From contig NZ_BMKA01000003.1 of the NCBI RefSeq assembly GCF_014643735.1, positions 310,001 through 374,000 on the forward strand: a stretch of DNA of 64,000 bases. The letters run 5' to 3'. The notes beneath the pieces are model-generated. The model did not search any database. It had not been told where the DNA came from and saw nothing but the letters and a program-made list of their open reading frames with translations. Made by a program: the position numbers and the translations under genes. Source of the DNA: Neptunicoccus cionae (GTDB lineage: Bacteria > Pseudomonadota > Alphaproteobacteria > Rhodobacterales > Rhodobacteraceae). Position 1 is the first letter of the stretch. Every line of letters begins with the position of its first letter. Shown here piece by piece: positions 34,849 to 44,017 of this stretch.

Positions 34849-35777
34849 GCCGCAGCGCCCCCTGCCTCGGTTTGCACAAAGGCATCTGCACATGCTTTGG
34901 AAAGCGTCCGCACCCGCCCGATGTAGGCCTGCCGTTCGGTCACGGAAATCACGCCCCGCGCGTCGAGCAGATTGAACAGATGGCTCGCCTTAATGCACTG
35001 GTCATAGGCCGGATGGGCCATGATAATCTTCTTGCCGGTTTTCGGATCAACTGCCGGCGCGTCCAGAATGCGCTGGCATTCGGCTTCGGCATCTTCAAAG
35101 TGTTTCAGCAACACGTCCGTATCAGCAATATCAAAATTCCAGCGGCTGTATTCCTGTTCAGTCTGCTTGAACACATCGCCATAAGACAGCGGGATCAGCG
35201 CGTCTGGATCGTTGTAGGGCATGTCCATCACGTGATCGACGCCCAGAATATACATCGCCAGCCGCTCCAACCCGTAGGTCAGTTCGCCCGAGACAGGTTT
35301 GCAGTCATGGCCGCCCACCTGCTGGAAATAGGTGAACTGGGACACTTCCATCCCGTCACACCAGACTTCCCAGCCCAAACCCCAAGCGCCGAGCGTGGGG
35401 GATTCCCAGTCGTCTTCCACAAAGCGGATATCGTGCAGATCCATATCCACCCCAATCGCCTGCAAAGACCCGAGGTACAGCTCCTGCAAATCCGGCGGGC
35501 TGGGTTTGATCAACACTTGGTACTGATAGTAATGCTGCAACCGGTTCGGGTTTTCCCCGTAACGCCCGTCCGTCGGGCGGCGCGAAGGCTGCACATAGGC
35601 CGCAGCCCAAGGATTGCCCCCAAGGGATCGCAACGTGGTCGCAGGGTGGAACGTCCCTGCCCCCACTTCCATGTCGTAAGGCTGAACAACAGCGCACCCT
35701 TTTCCTGCCCAATAGGCTTGCAATCTCAAAATAATCTCTTGAAAAGACCGCGGCTTGCTTTTCTCGACCACTGACAT
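34845..35777 (-). CDS. glyQ: Glycyl-tRNA synthetase alpha subunit
   Basis: 310 aa. Catalytic subunit that activates glycine. Motifs: [17 protein letters not shown] at the start, [39 protein letters not shown] and [12 protein letters not shown], and [20 protein letters not shown]. Full length. Stop overlaps the next gene's GTG. Divergent from the RTX gene. Confidence 0.97.
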   Translation of the reverse strand: MSVVEKSKPRSFQEIILRLQAYWAGKGCAVVQPYDMEVGAGTFHPATTLRSLGGNPWAAAYVQPSRRPTDGRYGENPNRLQHYYQYQVLIKPSPPDLQELYLGSLQAIGVDMDLHDIRFVEDDWESPTLGAWGLGWEVWCDGMEVSQFTYFQQVGGHDCKPVSGELTYGLERLAMYILGVDHVMDMPYNDPDALIPLSYGDVFKQTEQEYSRWNFDIADTDVLLKHFEDAEAECQRILDAPAVDPKTGKKIIMAHPAYDQCIKASHLFNLLDARGVISVTERQAYIGRVRTLSKACADAFVQTEAGGAAA

Positions 35778-36044
35778 ATTCCTATCCCACAGGGCTGTTC
35801 ATTCCTGCGCCTTCCTTATGGAAACGCGCCAATGGGGTCAATTGCATCAAGGGTATTCAGCCGAACAAACCTTCGCCACACTCGCTCTTTTTCGCTCCTT
35901 AGTCCTGCCCTGTTCTGGCCGGAATCCCCCGTTTTACTGTCTTCCACGCAGAGATCCGAACGATTCTATTTAAATTGTTGGGATTGAAAACGAACGAGCC
36001 CTTCCTTGTTTCCGGCGGGGCATAGCAATTTGAAGAGAAGATAC
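35778..36044. other. Divergent intergenic region glyQ / RTX gene
   Basis: 267 bases with no open frame worth calling. It must hold promoters for glyQ (leftwards) and for the RTX gene (rightwards). The right side is AT-rich (35960-35990) and the RTX start is preceded by GAAGAGAAG as ribosome site. I found no convincing -35/-10 pair or hairpin. Confidence 0.5.
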
Positions 36045-37607
36045 ATGGCGTTTACATTTGATTACGGAACGGACCCCGCTTTCGGTTTCAAGGAGACTTT
36101 GGACCTGCTAGCCAGCGGAATTTACGACGATACAGAGGCCCTGACCGGCCCCTCCACCTACCAGTTCAGCAAAGACGGCCTGACATTCGCTTTTGCGGGA
36201 ACCGGATTGACCTATGGCGAAGCCTCGGGGCAAACGATCCTGACCGGCGGCACCCTGTCAGGGATCACAATCTCACAGGGCGGCACACAAATTGCCGCTG
36301 TCTCCGGTCTCGACATGCCGGCAAATGACTTTTTCACCGCCTTTATCAACGATTTCACCGGCACCAACCCCACCGCAATGGAAACACTGCTGTTGCGCGA
36401 TGACTGGGTGTTTAACGGCTCCGACGGGGTGGATACCCTACTGAAAAGCCATAAATCTGCCGATAAATACAGCTACGCCCCTTCCGGCAATGATACCGCC
36501 TACCTGATGGGAGGCGACGATGTGTTCGACCTCGGGGACGGCAATGACGTGATCTACGGCGGCGCAGGCCACGACACGCTATACGGCAACGATGGCAAGG
36601 ACGCGCTCTACGGCGGACTCGACAACGACGAACTTTTCGGCGGCAATCGCGGCGGCACCGACAGCCTGTTTGGTGGCGACGGCGAAGACATCCTGCACGG
36701 GATGAACAGCAGCGACAAGCTTTGGGGCGATGCCGGACAGGACGTAATGTACGGCGGCACCGGTCAGGACGTAATGTACGGCGGCTTGAACGATGACGTC
36801 GCTTACGGCGAAAACGGTCGTGACAAGATGTACGGCGATGCGGGCAATGACACGATGGATGGTGGTAAATCCACCGACCGTTTGTATGGCGGCACCGGCG
36901 CCGATGATCTGAGCGGCGGCACTGACGAGGACGAGCTTTACGGCGGCCTCGACAATGACGCGCTGTACGGGGGCGATGATAATGACACGCTCTATGGCGA
37001 AGAGGGCGACGACGCGCTGCACGGCGACCATGGCAAGGATGTCCTTTACGGCGGTGACGGCAACGACGCCCTTTACGGCGGCAATGTGGGCGGCACCGAC
37101 AGCCTTTACGGAGGCGACGGCAATGACCACCTCGACGGCGGCAATAGCGCCGATCAGCTTTGGGGGGACGCGGGCAATGATGTTCTCGAAGGGGGCACCG
37201 GCAACGACTTCCTTTACGGCGGTGACGGCGCGGATGTGATCAACGGCGGCGACGAGAATGATCACCTCTATGGCGGCGCTGGTGCAGACACGTTCGTCTT
37301 TAACAGCAATGACGGCGATGATGTGATTTACGACTTCGACACGGGCGAAGACAGTCTTTCTCTGTCCGCCACGCCGGTGGATGTCGCGGAAATCGGCGCC
37401 GATACGGTTATTAGTATGAATGACGGTGCCAGTATAACCCTCGCGGACACGCTCTTGATCAGTGAAGGCACAGTCGCAGAGGTTCTTCCAGGATTCGCAG
37501 AGCCCGAATACATAGAATTTGCGCCCATCGAATGGGAGTTGATTTACCAGCCGATATACATCTTCCCCGAACCTATCATTCCAGAGTTCGACAACTTCTA
37601 CGCGTAA
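36045..37607 (+). CDS. RTX (haemolysin-type calcium-binding) repeat protein
   Basis: 520 aa, very acidic. Residues about 1-150 are a non-repeat N-terminal domain (MAFTFDYGTDPAFGFKETLD, NDFFTAFINDFTG); residues about 155-430 are roughly 25-30 nonapeptides of the GGxGxDxLx type forming Ca-binding beta-rolls, e.g. LYGGDGNDALYGG. The end (about 430-520) is not repetitive and closes in a Pro/aromatic/acidic tail (YIFPEPIIPEFDNFYA), probably including the type I secretion signal. No secretion genes are adjacent. Start ATG 36045 chosen over 36006 because of the ribosome site. Adhesin-like or surface/secreted role inferred. Confidence 0.88.
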   Translation: MAFTFDYGTDPAFGFKETLDLLASGIYDDTEALTGPSTYQFSKDGLTFAFAGTGLTYGEASGQTILTGGTLSGITISQGGTQIAAVSGLDMPANDFFTAFINDFTGTNPTAMETLLLRDDWVFNGSDGVDTLLKSHKSADKYSYAPSGNDTAYLMGGDDVFDLGDGNDVIYGGAGHDTLYGNDGKDALYGGLDNDELFGGNRGGTDSLFGGDGEDILHGMNSSDKLWGDAGQDVMYGGTGQDVMYGGLNDDVAYGENGRDKMYGDAGNDTMDGGKSTDRLYGGTGADDLSGGTDEDELYGGLDNDALYGGDDNDTLYGEEGDDALHGDHGKDVLYGGDGNDALYGGNVGGTDSLYGGDGNDHLDGGNSADQLWGDAGNDVLEGGTGNDFLYGGDGADVINGGDENDHLYGGAGADTFVFNSNDGDDVIYDFDTGEDSLSLSATPVDVAEIGADTVISMNDGASITLADTLLISEGTVAEVLPGFAEPEYIEFAPIEWELIYQPIYIFPEPIIPEFDNFYA

Positions 37608-37636
37608 GACTTACACAACCAGACACTACAAATACG

Positions 37637-37671
37637 AAAATACCCCGCAGCGCACGGCTGCGGGGTATTTT
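37637..37671. terminator. Bidirectional intrinsic terminator between RTX and DUF7282-like genes
   Basis: AAAATACCCCGCAG / CTGCGGGGTATTTT, a 14-bp perfect stem with a 7-base loop, ending in T-rich and A-rich flanks, 30 bases after the RTX stop and facing the convergent gene at 37700. Confidence 0.9.
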
Positions 37672-37699
37672 GTCTATAGGCACTAAATGCCAGTCAGAT

Positions 37700-38131
37700 T
37701 TATTTAGCTTTGATAACCAACATAGTTACGTAACCATCAATAAGAAACGGACCATCTTTTGAAGGGTCGCTCATAAACTCAAACTCTCCCGGAGTGTCGC
37801 CTGTTGCATCTGTGTGCAGCATCAGAACCATGCGATCACCCGACGGGATAGATGGAGACGGTGTGACCAGCACGTTTTCAGTTACGCCTGCATTCACCGG
37901 CGTGTAACCAACAGGTTGATCCACTGTCGCAAAACCGTTGCCATCGTTTTTGACAGTGTAAAGCACCAGATAACCGTCTTCTTCAGCTACAACGCGCTCG
38001 GCGATAACTGTGTCATTCATGATCGTTTGGTCTTGTGCGGTAATGGACACAGTCTCAGCGTTTGCTACAGAAGCGCCACCCAACAGTGCTGCTGCAGTAA
38101 AACCTGTCAAAAAATTCTTAGCCGTAAACAT
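37700..38131 (-). CDS. Small exported protein, DUF7282-like beta-sandwich
   Basis: 143 aa with a clear signal peptide (MFTAKNFLTGFTAAALLGGA, cleaved after ANA/E near residue 25). The mature domain has the pattern of the DUF7282 fold better known from haloarchaea: SITAQDQTI, VAEEDGYLVLYTV, VGYTPVNAG and a final MVLMLHTDATGD with EFEF. No Cys or catalytic motif. Function unknown; probably periplasmic. Family name is from memory and moderately certain. Confidence 0.7.
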   Translation of the reverse strand: MFTAKNFLTGFTAAALLGGASVANAETVSITAQDQTIMNDTVIAERVVAEEDGYLVLYTVKNDGNGFATVDQPVGYTPVNAGVTENVLVTPSPSIPSGDRMVLMLHTDATGDTPGEFEFMSDPSKDGPFLIDGYVTMLVIKAK

Positions 38132-38430
38132 TATACGTCTCCTTATTTACTCATTTCTTGCCATTCCAGAGCGCGTCTTAGTATTTCAGAACAGTGTCTT
38201 GCGAGACGTTCTTCAACCGCGTTGCCGTAACAGCCTGTCGATACAGTCACAACACCGACAGGATGGAATTGGTTCCCAACAAAATGTGATTTTTGGTCAC
38301 ACAATCGCCCAACTGCGCGAAAACCTTTGAAAAGTTTACGAATAATTTAACACGAAAAAGGCCCCACCAACGGCAGAGCCCTTCCAATTCGCCCCGTTCG
38401 GGGAATGCAGTGCGCTTTATCGCGCGTAGC
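38132..38430. other. Intergenic region between comE end and the DUF7282-like gene
   Basis: 299 bases. It contains the terminator of the comDE transcript (38358-38383) and the presumed promoter of the minus-strand DUF7282-like gene near 38132-38250. It also has an AT-rich stretch at 38325-38357. No open frame of note. Confidence 0.5.
38358..38383 (-). terminator. Intrinsic terminator after comE
   Basis: AAGGGCTCTGCC / GGTGGGGCCTT with G-U pairs and a 3-base loop, followed by UUUUU on the minus strand (A-run at 38355-38359), 48 bases after the comE stop. Confidence 0.75.
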
Positions 38431-38985
38431 TTAAGACGAAACGGCCTTCATAAACCGGTCGCGGATCACCACCGGATCCATCGTAATCACCGGGTTCTTG
38501 GCGTTGCCGCTTTCGCACTTTGATACGATGATCGTCATCTGGTCCCCGTCCAGTGCCTTGCGCACCTCAGCGGCTGTATCCTCGGCAGAACACTCGATCA
38601 CGTTTTCGCAGCCGCAAGCGGTTGCCACAGCCGCCAGAGAGGTCTTCTTCCCCGCATAGGTCGGCTGATCGCCCGTCGATCCATAACTGCCGTTATCAAT
38701 AATCAGCAGAATAAAGTTGTCCGCTACGTTGTTCGCAATCGTAGGAAGCGTGCCAAAGTTCGTCAGAACCGACCCGTCGCCGTCAATCGCAATCACCTTC
38801 TTAGGCTGCGCCAACGCCAGACCCAGCCCGATAGACGATGCCAGCCCCATTGTCCCAAGCATGTAAAAATTGCTCGGCTGGTCATCCAGTGCATGGAGTT
38901 CCTGACTTGGAATCCCGATGTTACAAACGACGAGTTCATTGGAAATCATCGGCACCAGAGTTTTCAATACTTCAGAACGGATCAT
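38431..38985 (-). CDS. comE: ThDP enzyme beta subunit, sulfopyruvate decarboxylase-type
   Basis: 184 aa. PP (ThDP-binding) half of a split decarboxylase, similar to ComE of sulfopyruvate decarboxylase, which makes sulfoacetaldehyde. The ThDP signature is clear: AIDGDGSVLTNFGTL about residues 88-102 and then NGSYGSTGDQPTY. N-terminus MIRSEVLKTLVPMISNELVV fits ComE. Start ATG 38985 overlaps the comD stop by four bases. A phosphonopyruvate decarboxylase is the alternative, but that is usually a single chain. Confidence 0.8.
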   Translation of the reverse strand: MIRSEVLKTLVPMISNELVVCNIGIPSQELHALDDQPSNFYMLGTMGLASSIGLGLALAQPKKVIAIDGDGSVLTNFGTLPTIANNVADNFILLIIDNGSYGSTGDQPTYAGKKTSLAAVATACGCENVIECSAEDTAAEVRKALDGDQMTIIVSKCESGNAKNPVITMDPVVIRDRFMKAVSS

Positions 38986-39488
38986 TGGTCCCCGTAGCCT
39001 CCCCAGAAAGACGCATCGGTCAGGATCGCGACCGGCTTGTTGCACATGAATGTGTATTGCAGAATGTTATCAAACTCCTCCACATCCGATTGCTGATGGA
39101 AGTGATAAGTCGGGATGTTTAACTGGGCCAGCAGCGCCTTTGTGTGAACCGCCATCTCTACCTGACAGGCCACCGGCTCGCGCAGTTCCCCGCGATAGGA
39201 AATCAGCATGGGCAGCGGCATCCGGTAGTACTGGATCAAAGTCGCCAATGTGTTGATCGTCACCCCGATAGCCGTGTTCTGCATGATGATCGCAGGCCGC
39301 TTGCCGCCCATGAATGCACCTGCACACAGCCCCATACCCTCGTCTTCTTTATTCGACGGGATATGGAATATATCGGGGCTTTCTTCTACCGCGTCGATTA
39401 CTCCGGCCAGCTGTTTGCAAGGCACGGTTGTTACGAACTCGATATTGTTCTTCACCATATCGGCGACGATCTTGTCGTTCACATCCAT
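38982..39488 (-). CDS. comD: ThDP enzyme alpha subunit, sulfopyruvate decarboxylase-type
   Basis: 168 aa. PYR half: conserved catalytic Glu in HIPSNKEDEGMGLCAGAF (about residue 47), VPCKQLAGVIDAV, IMQNTAIGVTINTL and MLISYRGELREP. The ATG at 39488 was chosen because AAAGGA lies eight bases ahead; a GTG seven codons upstream is possible. Pairs with comE by overlap. No xsc, suyAB or sulfolactate dehydrogenase is near, so the pathway is not shown by context. Confidence 0.8.
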   Translation of the reverse strand: MDVNDKIVADMVKNNIEFVTTVPCKQLAGVIDAVEESPDIFHIPSNKEDEGMGLCAGAFMGGKRPAIIMQNTAIGVTINTLATLIQYYRMPLPMLISYRGELREPVACQVEMAVHTKALLAQLNIPTYHFHQQSDVEEFDNILQYTFMCNKPVAILTDASFWGGYGDQ

Positions 39489-39603
39489 TGTGGCATGTCC
39501 TTTCTTCACTCGCCCCGCTTGTTCCGCATTTCCCCGTGCCGGACAATCCCCAACCCTGCTCGGCAGCAGAATTGGAAACCGGCCTTCGGGAATTGCGAAA
39601 GGG

Positions 39604-41181
39604 CTACAGAATGTCGGGTGTCACATAAATCAACGTCGGCCCGTCCGCCTTGAACGCCGCCGCAATCGCTGCGCGCAGTGCCTCCAGACTGTCGGGGGCC
39701 GCTGACAACGCCCCCCAAGCCTCGGCCAGCTTGCAGAAGTCGGGATTCAGTGCCTGAACCGCATTGGGCGCGATCTGGCTGTTCACCATGCAATCCTCGA
39801 TTTCCTTTAACTTGCCATTGTCCCAAAGGATAATCGGCAGGCTCAGTCCCAGCTCCACAGCAACGCCCAGCTCCTGCACCGTGTACTGAAAACCATAATC
39901 CCCAGCCATCGCAATCACGGGCGCATCGCCCACGCCAATTTTGCCACCGATGGCAGCCGGCAACGCATAACCGAGCGTGCCAAACCCGTAAGGATGATGC
40001 CAGCGCCCCGGCGCATCCATGTAGGTGGTTTCTTTAGAGACATAAGCGAATTGGGTCATATCAGAGAATATCTGCGTCCCCTCGGGCAGCGCATCCAGAA
40101 CCACATCGGCAATTTCAACAATACCGGGCCGATCCGCACTGATCTCCGCCTTCCAGCGCTTGCGCGTCTCGGCCACTTCGGCAGCGCTCCACTCGGTCTC
40201 ACCTGATTGAACAACATCCGCCAACCCAGCCAGAAACGCTTTGGCATCCGACAGGATAGTCATATCCGGCACCGCCATCAGATCGGCCAGCATCGGCGGG
40301 TCTATATCCACCCTAACAAACGTGCCCTTATGGCCCAATTCATCGCGCCACAGATCAACTTCGGCCAGTTCGGTGCCTACAGCGACCACATAATCAGCCG
40401 TTTCCAAAATCCGCGCGCTTTCAGGCTGGATCAACCCTGCCCCGAAACACAGCGGATCATCCATCGCAGTGACCCCGCGCCCCGCAAAACTGGTAAACGA
40501 TGCAGCCTTCGTTTTGGCCAGCACCGCGCGGGCCTCCGCAGCCGCTTGCAAAGCCCCACCGCCAAACACAAACAATGGCCGTTTTGCTGCCGCCAGCCCC
40601 TTGGCCACTGCCTCAATCTGCGCAGCACCAGCGGTTGGCAGTGCTGGCGTCACAGTTTTCGGCGCGCAATACTCCGCCTCCGCCCCAAGCACAGCAATTG
40701 GCACCTGAATATGCTTGGGCCGGGGCCGCGCGGTCACAAACTCGCCAAAGGCCCGATCCACCAGCTGATAGGCCGCCTGCGCTGTCTTGGCTTCCTCTGA
40801 CCAGTCACACACAGTTTCCGCCGCAGCCCGCTGATCCTTCATCTGATGCAACTGCCCCTTCTTGGCAGCGACCTCATCCAGACAGGAAGACATGACCAGC
40901 ATCGGCACACTGTCGCTATAGGCCTGTCCCATCGGCGTCATGATATTGCACAGCCCTGGCCCCGTAATCACATAAGCGACGCCAGGTTTGCCCGTCGCCC
41001 GCGCATAGCCATCCGCCATAAACCCCGCACCCTGCTCGTGGCGGGCCAGCACATGGGTAATACCGGCCTCTTCAATGCCGCGATACATCTCTACGTTATG
41101 CACACCTGGAATACCAAAAATCGTATCCACCCCGCGATCCTTCAACATATGAGAGATCTGCGCGCCCAAAGGTCGTTTCAT
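39604..41181 (-). CDS. ThDP-dependent enzyme, 5-guanidino-2-oxopentanoate decarboxylase (AruI)-like
   Basis: 525 aa, acetolactate-synthase fold: PYR domain with catalytic Glu (VLARHEQGAGFMADGYARATG, about 50), central Rossmann-like domain, and PP domain with MAGDYGFQYTVQELG and WDNGKLKEI (GDY...N ThDP motif). SDSVPMLVMSSCLDE and HQMKDQRAAAETVCDW are typical of the AruI-like subgroup, which decarboxylates the arginine-derived 2-oxo acid. The start overlaps the trkH stop (TAATG). Could instead be another 2-oxo acid decarboxylase; subgroup assigned by pattern. Confidence 0.75.
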   Translation of the reverse strand: MKRPLGAQISHMLKDRGVDTIFGIPGVHNVEMYRGIEEAGITHVLARHEQGAGFMADGYARATGKPGVAYVITGPGLCNIMTPMGQAYSDSVPMLVMSSCLDEVAAKKGQLHQMKDQRAAAETVCDWSEEAKTAQAAYQLVDRAFGEFVTARPRPKHIQVPIAVLGAEAEYCAPKTVTPALPTAGAAQIEAVAKGLAAAKRPLFVFGGGALQAAAEARAVLAKTKAASFTSFAGRGVTAMDDPLCFGAGLIQPESARILETADYVVAVGTELAEVDLWRDELGHKGTFVRVDIDPPMLADLMAVPDMTILSDAKAFLAGLADVVQSGETEWSAAEVAETRKRWKAEISADRPGIVEIADVVLDALPEGTQIFSDMTQFAYVSKETTYMDAPGRWHHPYGFGTLGYALPAAIGGKIGVGDAPVIAMAGDYGFQYTVQELGVAVELGLSLPIILWDNGKLKEIEDCMVNSQIAPNAVQALNPDFCKLAEAWGALSAAPDSLEALRAAIAAAFKADGPTLIYVTPDIL

Positions 41182-42629
41182 TAGTTTCTCCAGAAATTAG
41201 CCGTAAACAGTACAAAGACCGCCATCAATTCCAACCGGCCCACCAACATACCAATGGCCAGCAGCCATTTTGCGATGTCGTTCAGCTCGCTGAAATTGCC
41301 CGACGGCCCGATCTTATCTCCCAGCCCCGGACCCACATTGGCCAGCGCCGTCGCCGCGCCGGATATGGCCGTGACCTTATCCAGCCCTGTCATCCCCAAA
41401 GCCACCGACAGAACGGCCAGAGAGGTCAGGAACAACATAAAAAACGCCATAACCGAGGAGATCACCTCGTCTGGCACAGAGCGGCGGTTGTATTTCAGAA
41501 CAAACACACCGCTCGGATTGTGCAGCCGCTTGATCTGAACCACGATGGCCTTCACCAACAGCTCGTAGCGGAACACTTTGATCGAACAACAGGTTGACCC
41601 CGCACAGCCCCCGACAAGCCCCATCATAAAGAACAGCATCATCGGGAAATTCCCCCACGACTGATAGTTCACACTGGCATATCCGGTGCCCGAAAGGATT
41701 GAAGCCACGTTAAACAACGCCTCTCGGATAGAGCGTTCAAGATCGTCATGGTTGTGAACCAGCTGGTACATCGTCAGAACAACAACCAGCAGCGCAAACA
41801 GCATCAAAAACGCCCGTATTTGGGAATCCCGATAAAGCGGCACCGCCGTCCCCGCCACCAGTTGCACGTAGCGCACAAACGGAAGGCTTGCCAACATCAT
41901 GAAAACAGTGGCGACATATTCTGCAGGCCCTTGAAACGCCCCGAAAGAAGCATCCTCAGTGGAAAATCCGCCGGTAGACACAGTGGTAAACGCATGGACC
42001 AGCGCATCAAAACCAGACATCCCAACCGCCAGATAACAGGCGAAACACACAGCCGTCAGAACCACGTAGATCACACCGATCTGACGGGCAATCTCTGCCG
42101 CTTTGGGCAGGATTTTCCCCATGGTGTCAAACCCTTCGGACCGGAAGATCTGCATCCCGCCAACCCGCAACATCGGCAGGAAAACCATCGCCACAACAAT
42201 GATCCCGACGCCGCCAAACCACTGCATCATCCCGCGCCACAGCAAAATGCCACGCGGCAAATCTCCAAGCCCCTCAAACACGGTTGAACCCGTGGTGGTC
42301 AGAGCAGACATCGCCTCAAAGAAACCGTCAACCACACGCGCGTCCGTGGCACCAAACCAGAACGGCAACGCCCCGAAGACCGGCAGCACAACCCAAACAC
42401 CCGTGGTCAAGATAAAGGTCTGCTGGATCGATAGCCCACTCGTGGAGCTGTTCGCGCAGGCCAGCGCCAAAGAGCCCCCGGCAAGCGCTGTCAGAACCCC
42501 CGAAAGCCCAAACACCCACCACTCCGGACTGCCATCGAATATGTCGATCAGCATCGGAAACACCATAGTGCATCCAAGGGCCAGCGACAGAAGGCCGATC
42601 ACATAAGCGGCAGGGCGAAAATCAAACAT
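41181..42629 (-). CDS. trkH: TrkH-family potassium uptake protein
   Basis: 482 aa membrane channel/transporter with the four pore repeats: TTTGSTVFEGL, TTVSTGGFSTED, STGYAS-like LSGTGYASVNY, and ANVGPGLGDKIGP, each carrying a filter glycine. K+ uptake with TrkA (not seen here). Start uncertain: I chose ATG 42629 (MFDFRPAAYVIGLL), directly ahead of helix 1; the longer frame to 42713 adds a hydrophilic stretch and no ribosome site is evident for either. Operon head for aruI-like and comDE genes. Confidence 0.92.
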   Translation of the reverse strand: MFDFRPAAYVIGLLSLALGCTMVFPMLIDIFDGSPEWWVFGLSGVLTALAGGSLALACANSSTSGLSIQQTFILTTGVWVVLPVFGALPFWFGATDARVVDGFFEAMSALTTTGSTVFEGLGDLPRGILLWRGMMQWFGGVGIIVVAMVFLPMLRVGGMQIFRSEGFDTMGKILPKAAEIARQIGVIYVVLTAVCFACYLAVGMSGFDALVHAFTTVSTGGFSTEDASFGAFQGPAEYVATVFMMLASLPFVRYVQLVAGTAVPLYRDSQIRAFLMLFALLVVVLTMYQLVHNHDDLERSIREALFNVASILSGTGYASVNYQSWGNFPMMLFFMMGLVGGCAGSTCCSIKVFRYELLVKAIVVQIKRLHNPSGVFVLKYNRRSVPDEVISSVMAFFMLFLTSLAVLSVALGMTGLDKVTAISGAATALANVGPGLGDKIGPSGNFSELNDIAKWLLAIGMLVGRLELMAVFVLFTANFWRN

Positions 42630-42800
42630 AAACGCAGGCTTGGCGCTCTGCGGGGAAACTGTCAAGCGATCTGTCGCCCTCCAATCTTCCCACCCGACAA
42701 ACGGCAAAGCCACCGTCTTCCATTTTCGTCAAATATCCGCAGGGGAAGCGGCACAGCCGCTGGGGCAGCATGCCCCCAACCGCCGCGAAATTTACCACAC

Positions 42801-43931
42801 TCACCCGCGGTGAATCAGGGTTTCAAACATACGCGGGTCCAAGGTGGAGGTCTCAAACATCCCGCCCCGACACAGCACCGAAATCGCGTCATGGCTGTGC
42901 AGGCTCTCTTGATGGCTCGCCACCACACGGAAATCCCCAATCCGCGAATCCGCCGCCAAAGCGCGGTAAAACAGGCGCACGGCATCCTCGACAAAAATCG
43001 GGTTCGCGGCGTTCATTTCAGCAAAGGCCTGCTCGTCTTCCCGCTTGACCATCACTTGCGTCTCGGTTGGCACGGCCTCATTGCACAAGGCCACGACATC
43101 TTCGAACCACAGCACATCACCGGGCAGAACCTCTACAGAAATACGCGCGACTGAGCGCTGTGAGTGGGGTGTCGCCAGTTGTCCGCGCGTGCGGCGTGCA
43201 TGCTCGGACAGTTCCAACGAACACGGGCAAGTTGACGAATACACATAATCCAGATGCAAAATCCGCGTCTTGGTGCCATTGCGATAGGTCGATTCCAGCG
43301 CGATATCGTAATACTGATAACCTTCAAGACCGGAGCGAAGCGATTGTTTTTTCATCGGAAAAGACAATCGCATCTGAATACGTGCATCCAGACTATCCAG
43401 ATCGCTGACATAATCCCCAAGGGCCGCATCAATCACATCAAAGCTGAACACACTTTCCGCATGGGCATAGAACGACCGCATGATGCGGCTCATGTTGATG
43501 CCCTTCTTATTCTCTTCCAGCGACACCGTACCCGTCACAGAAGTCTCCAGCACCATCTCCCCCTTGTCGCGGGTCAGATAGCGCAGCGGCAGGCGAAAGT
43601 TGGAAATCCCCACGTGCTGGATCGCGGTTTTGGCACCTTTGATCAGGCTCGCCGGACCGTTCTGCAAATCCGGCAGACCCGCGATATAGGCTTTATCCGC
43701 CACCAGATCTTCGGGATAAATCGTGGACAGCGCGGGATAGGCATCCCCCACCCCACGGGCCAGCGCACCGGCGGCCTCGGCCGGTGCCAGATTGGCGAAA
43801 GCCGTTACATCATTGCCGGACGCCCAGCGCCGCAAAACCGCCAAGGCCTCGCGTGCGTCTTGTTCCGTCGGGGCGTTTCGCTTGTCCTCGGAAAGGGTTT
43901 CGGTCTCAATAGCTGGGTCATGAACATTCAT
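42801..43931 (-). CDS. folE2: GTP cyclohydrolase FolE2 (type IB)
   Basis: 376 aa. Zinc-independent replacement for FolE, making dihydroneopterin triphosphate as first step of folate synthesis. Hallmarks: GTVSLEENKKGINMSRIMRS, the catalytic Cys region YSSTCPCSLELSEHAR (about 235-245) and TPHSQRSVARI, and the C-terminal FRVVASHQESLHSHDA. It complements folB and folP in the window, though some 15-20 kb away. 170 bases separate it from trkH. Confidence 0.96.
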   Translation of the reverse strand: MNVHDPAIETETLSEDKRNAPTEQDAREALAVLRRWASGNDVTAFANLAPAEAAGALARGVGDAYPALSTIYPEDLVADKAYIAGLPDLQNGPASLIKGAKTAIQHVGISNFRLPLRYLTRDKGEMVLETSVTGTVSLEENKKGINMSRIMRSFYAHAESVFSFDVIDAALGDYVSDLDSLDARIQMRLSFPMKKQSLRSGLEGYQYYDIALESTYRNGTKTRILHLDYVYSSTCPCSLELSEHARRTRGQLATPHSQRSVARISVEVLPGDVLWFEDVVALCNEAVPTETQVMVKREDEQAFAEMNAANPIFVEDAVRLFYRALAADSRIGDFRVVASHQESLHSHDAISVLCRGGMFETSTLDPRMFETLIHRG

Positions 43932-43985
43932 GGATCACCCCTTGGTTTAACCGCAGATGCTGTTTATATGCGCATCCTTGCCAGA

Positions 43986-44010
43986 TTTTCCAGACAAAGT
44001 CTCCGGAAAA
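43986..44010 (-). terminator. Possible terminator after metZ
   Basis: TTTTCC-AGAC / GTCT-GGAAAA stem with a two-base bulge and a 3-base loop, seven bases after the metZ stop. The U tract on the minus strand is part of the stem, so function is uncertain. Confidence 0.4.
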
Positions 44011-44017
44011 CCGACAT

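Noticed and set aside
36579-37265. 228-aa antisense open frame inside the RTX gene
   Set aside because: Repetitive Val/Ala/Ile shadow produced by the periodic codons of the RTX repeats; no ribosome site.
36540-37290. Repeated DNA as a CRISPR or minisatellite
   Set aside because: Explained by coding RTX nonapeptides in a single frame.
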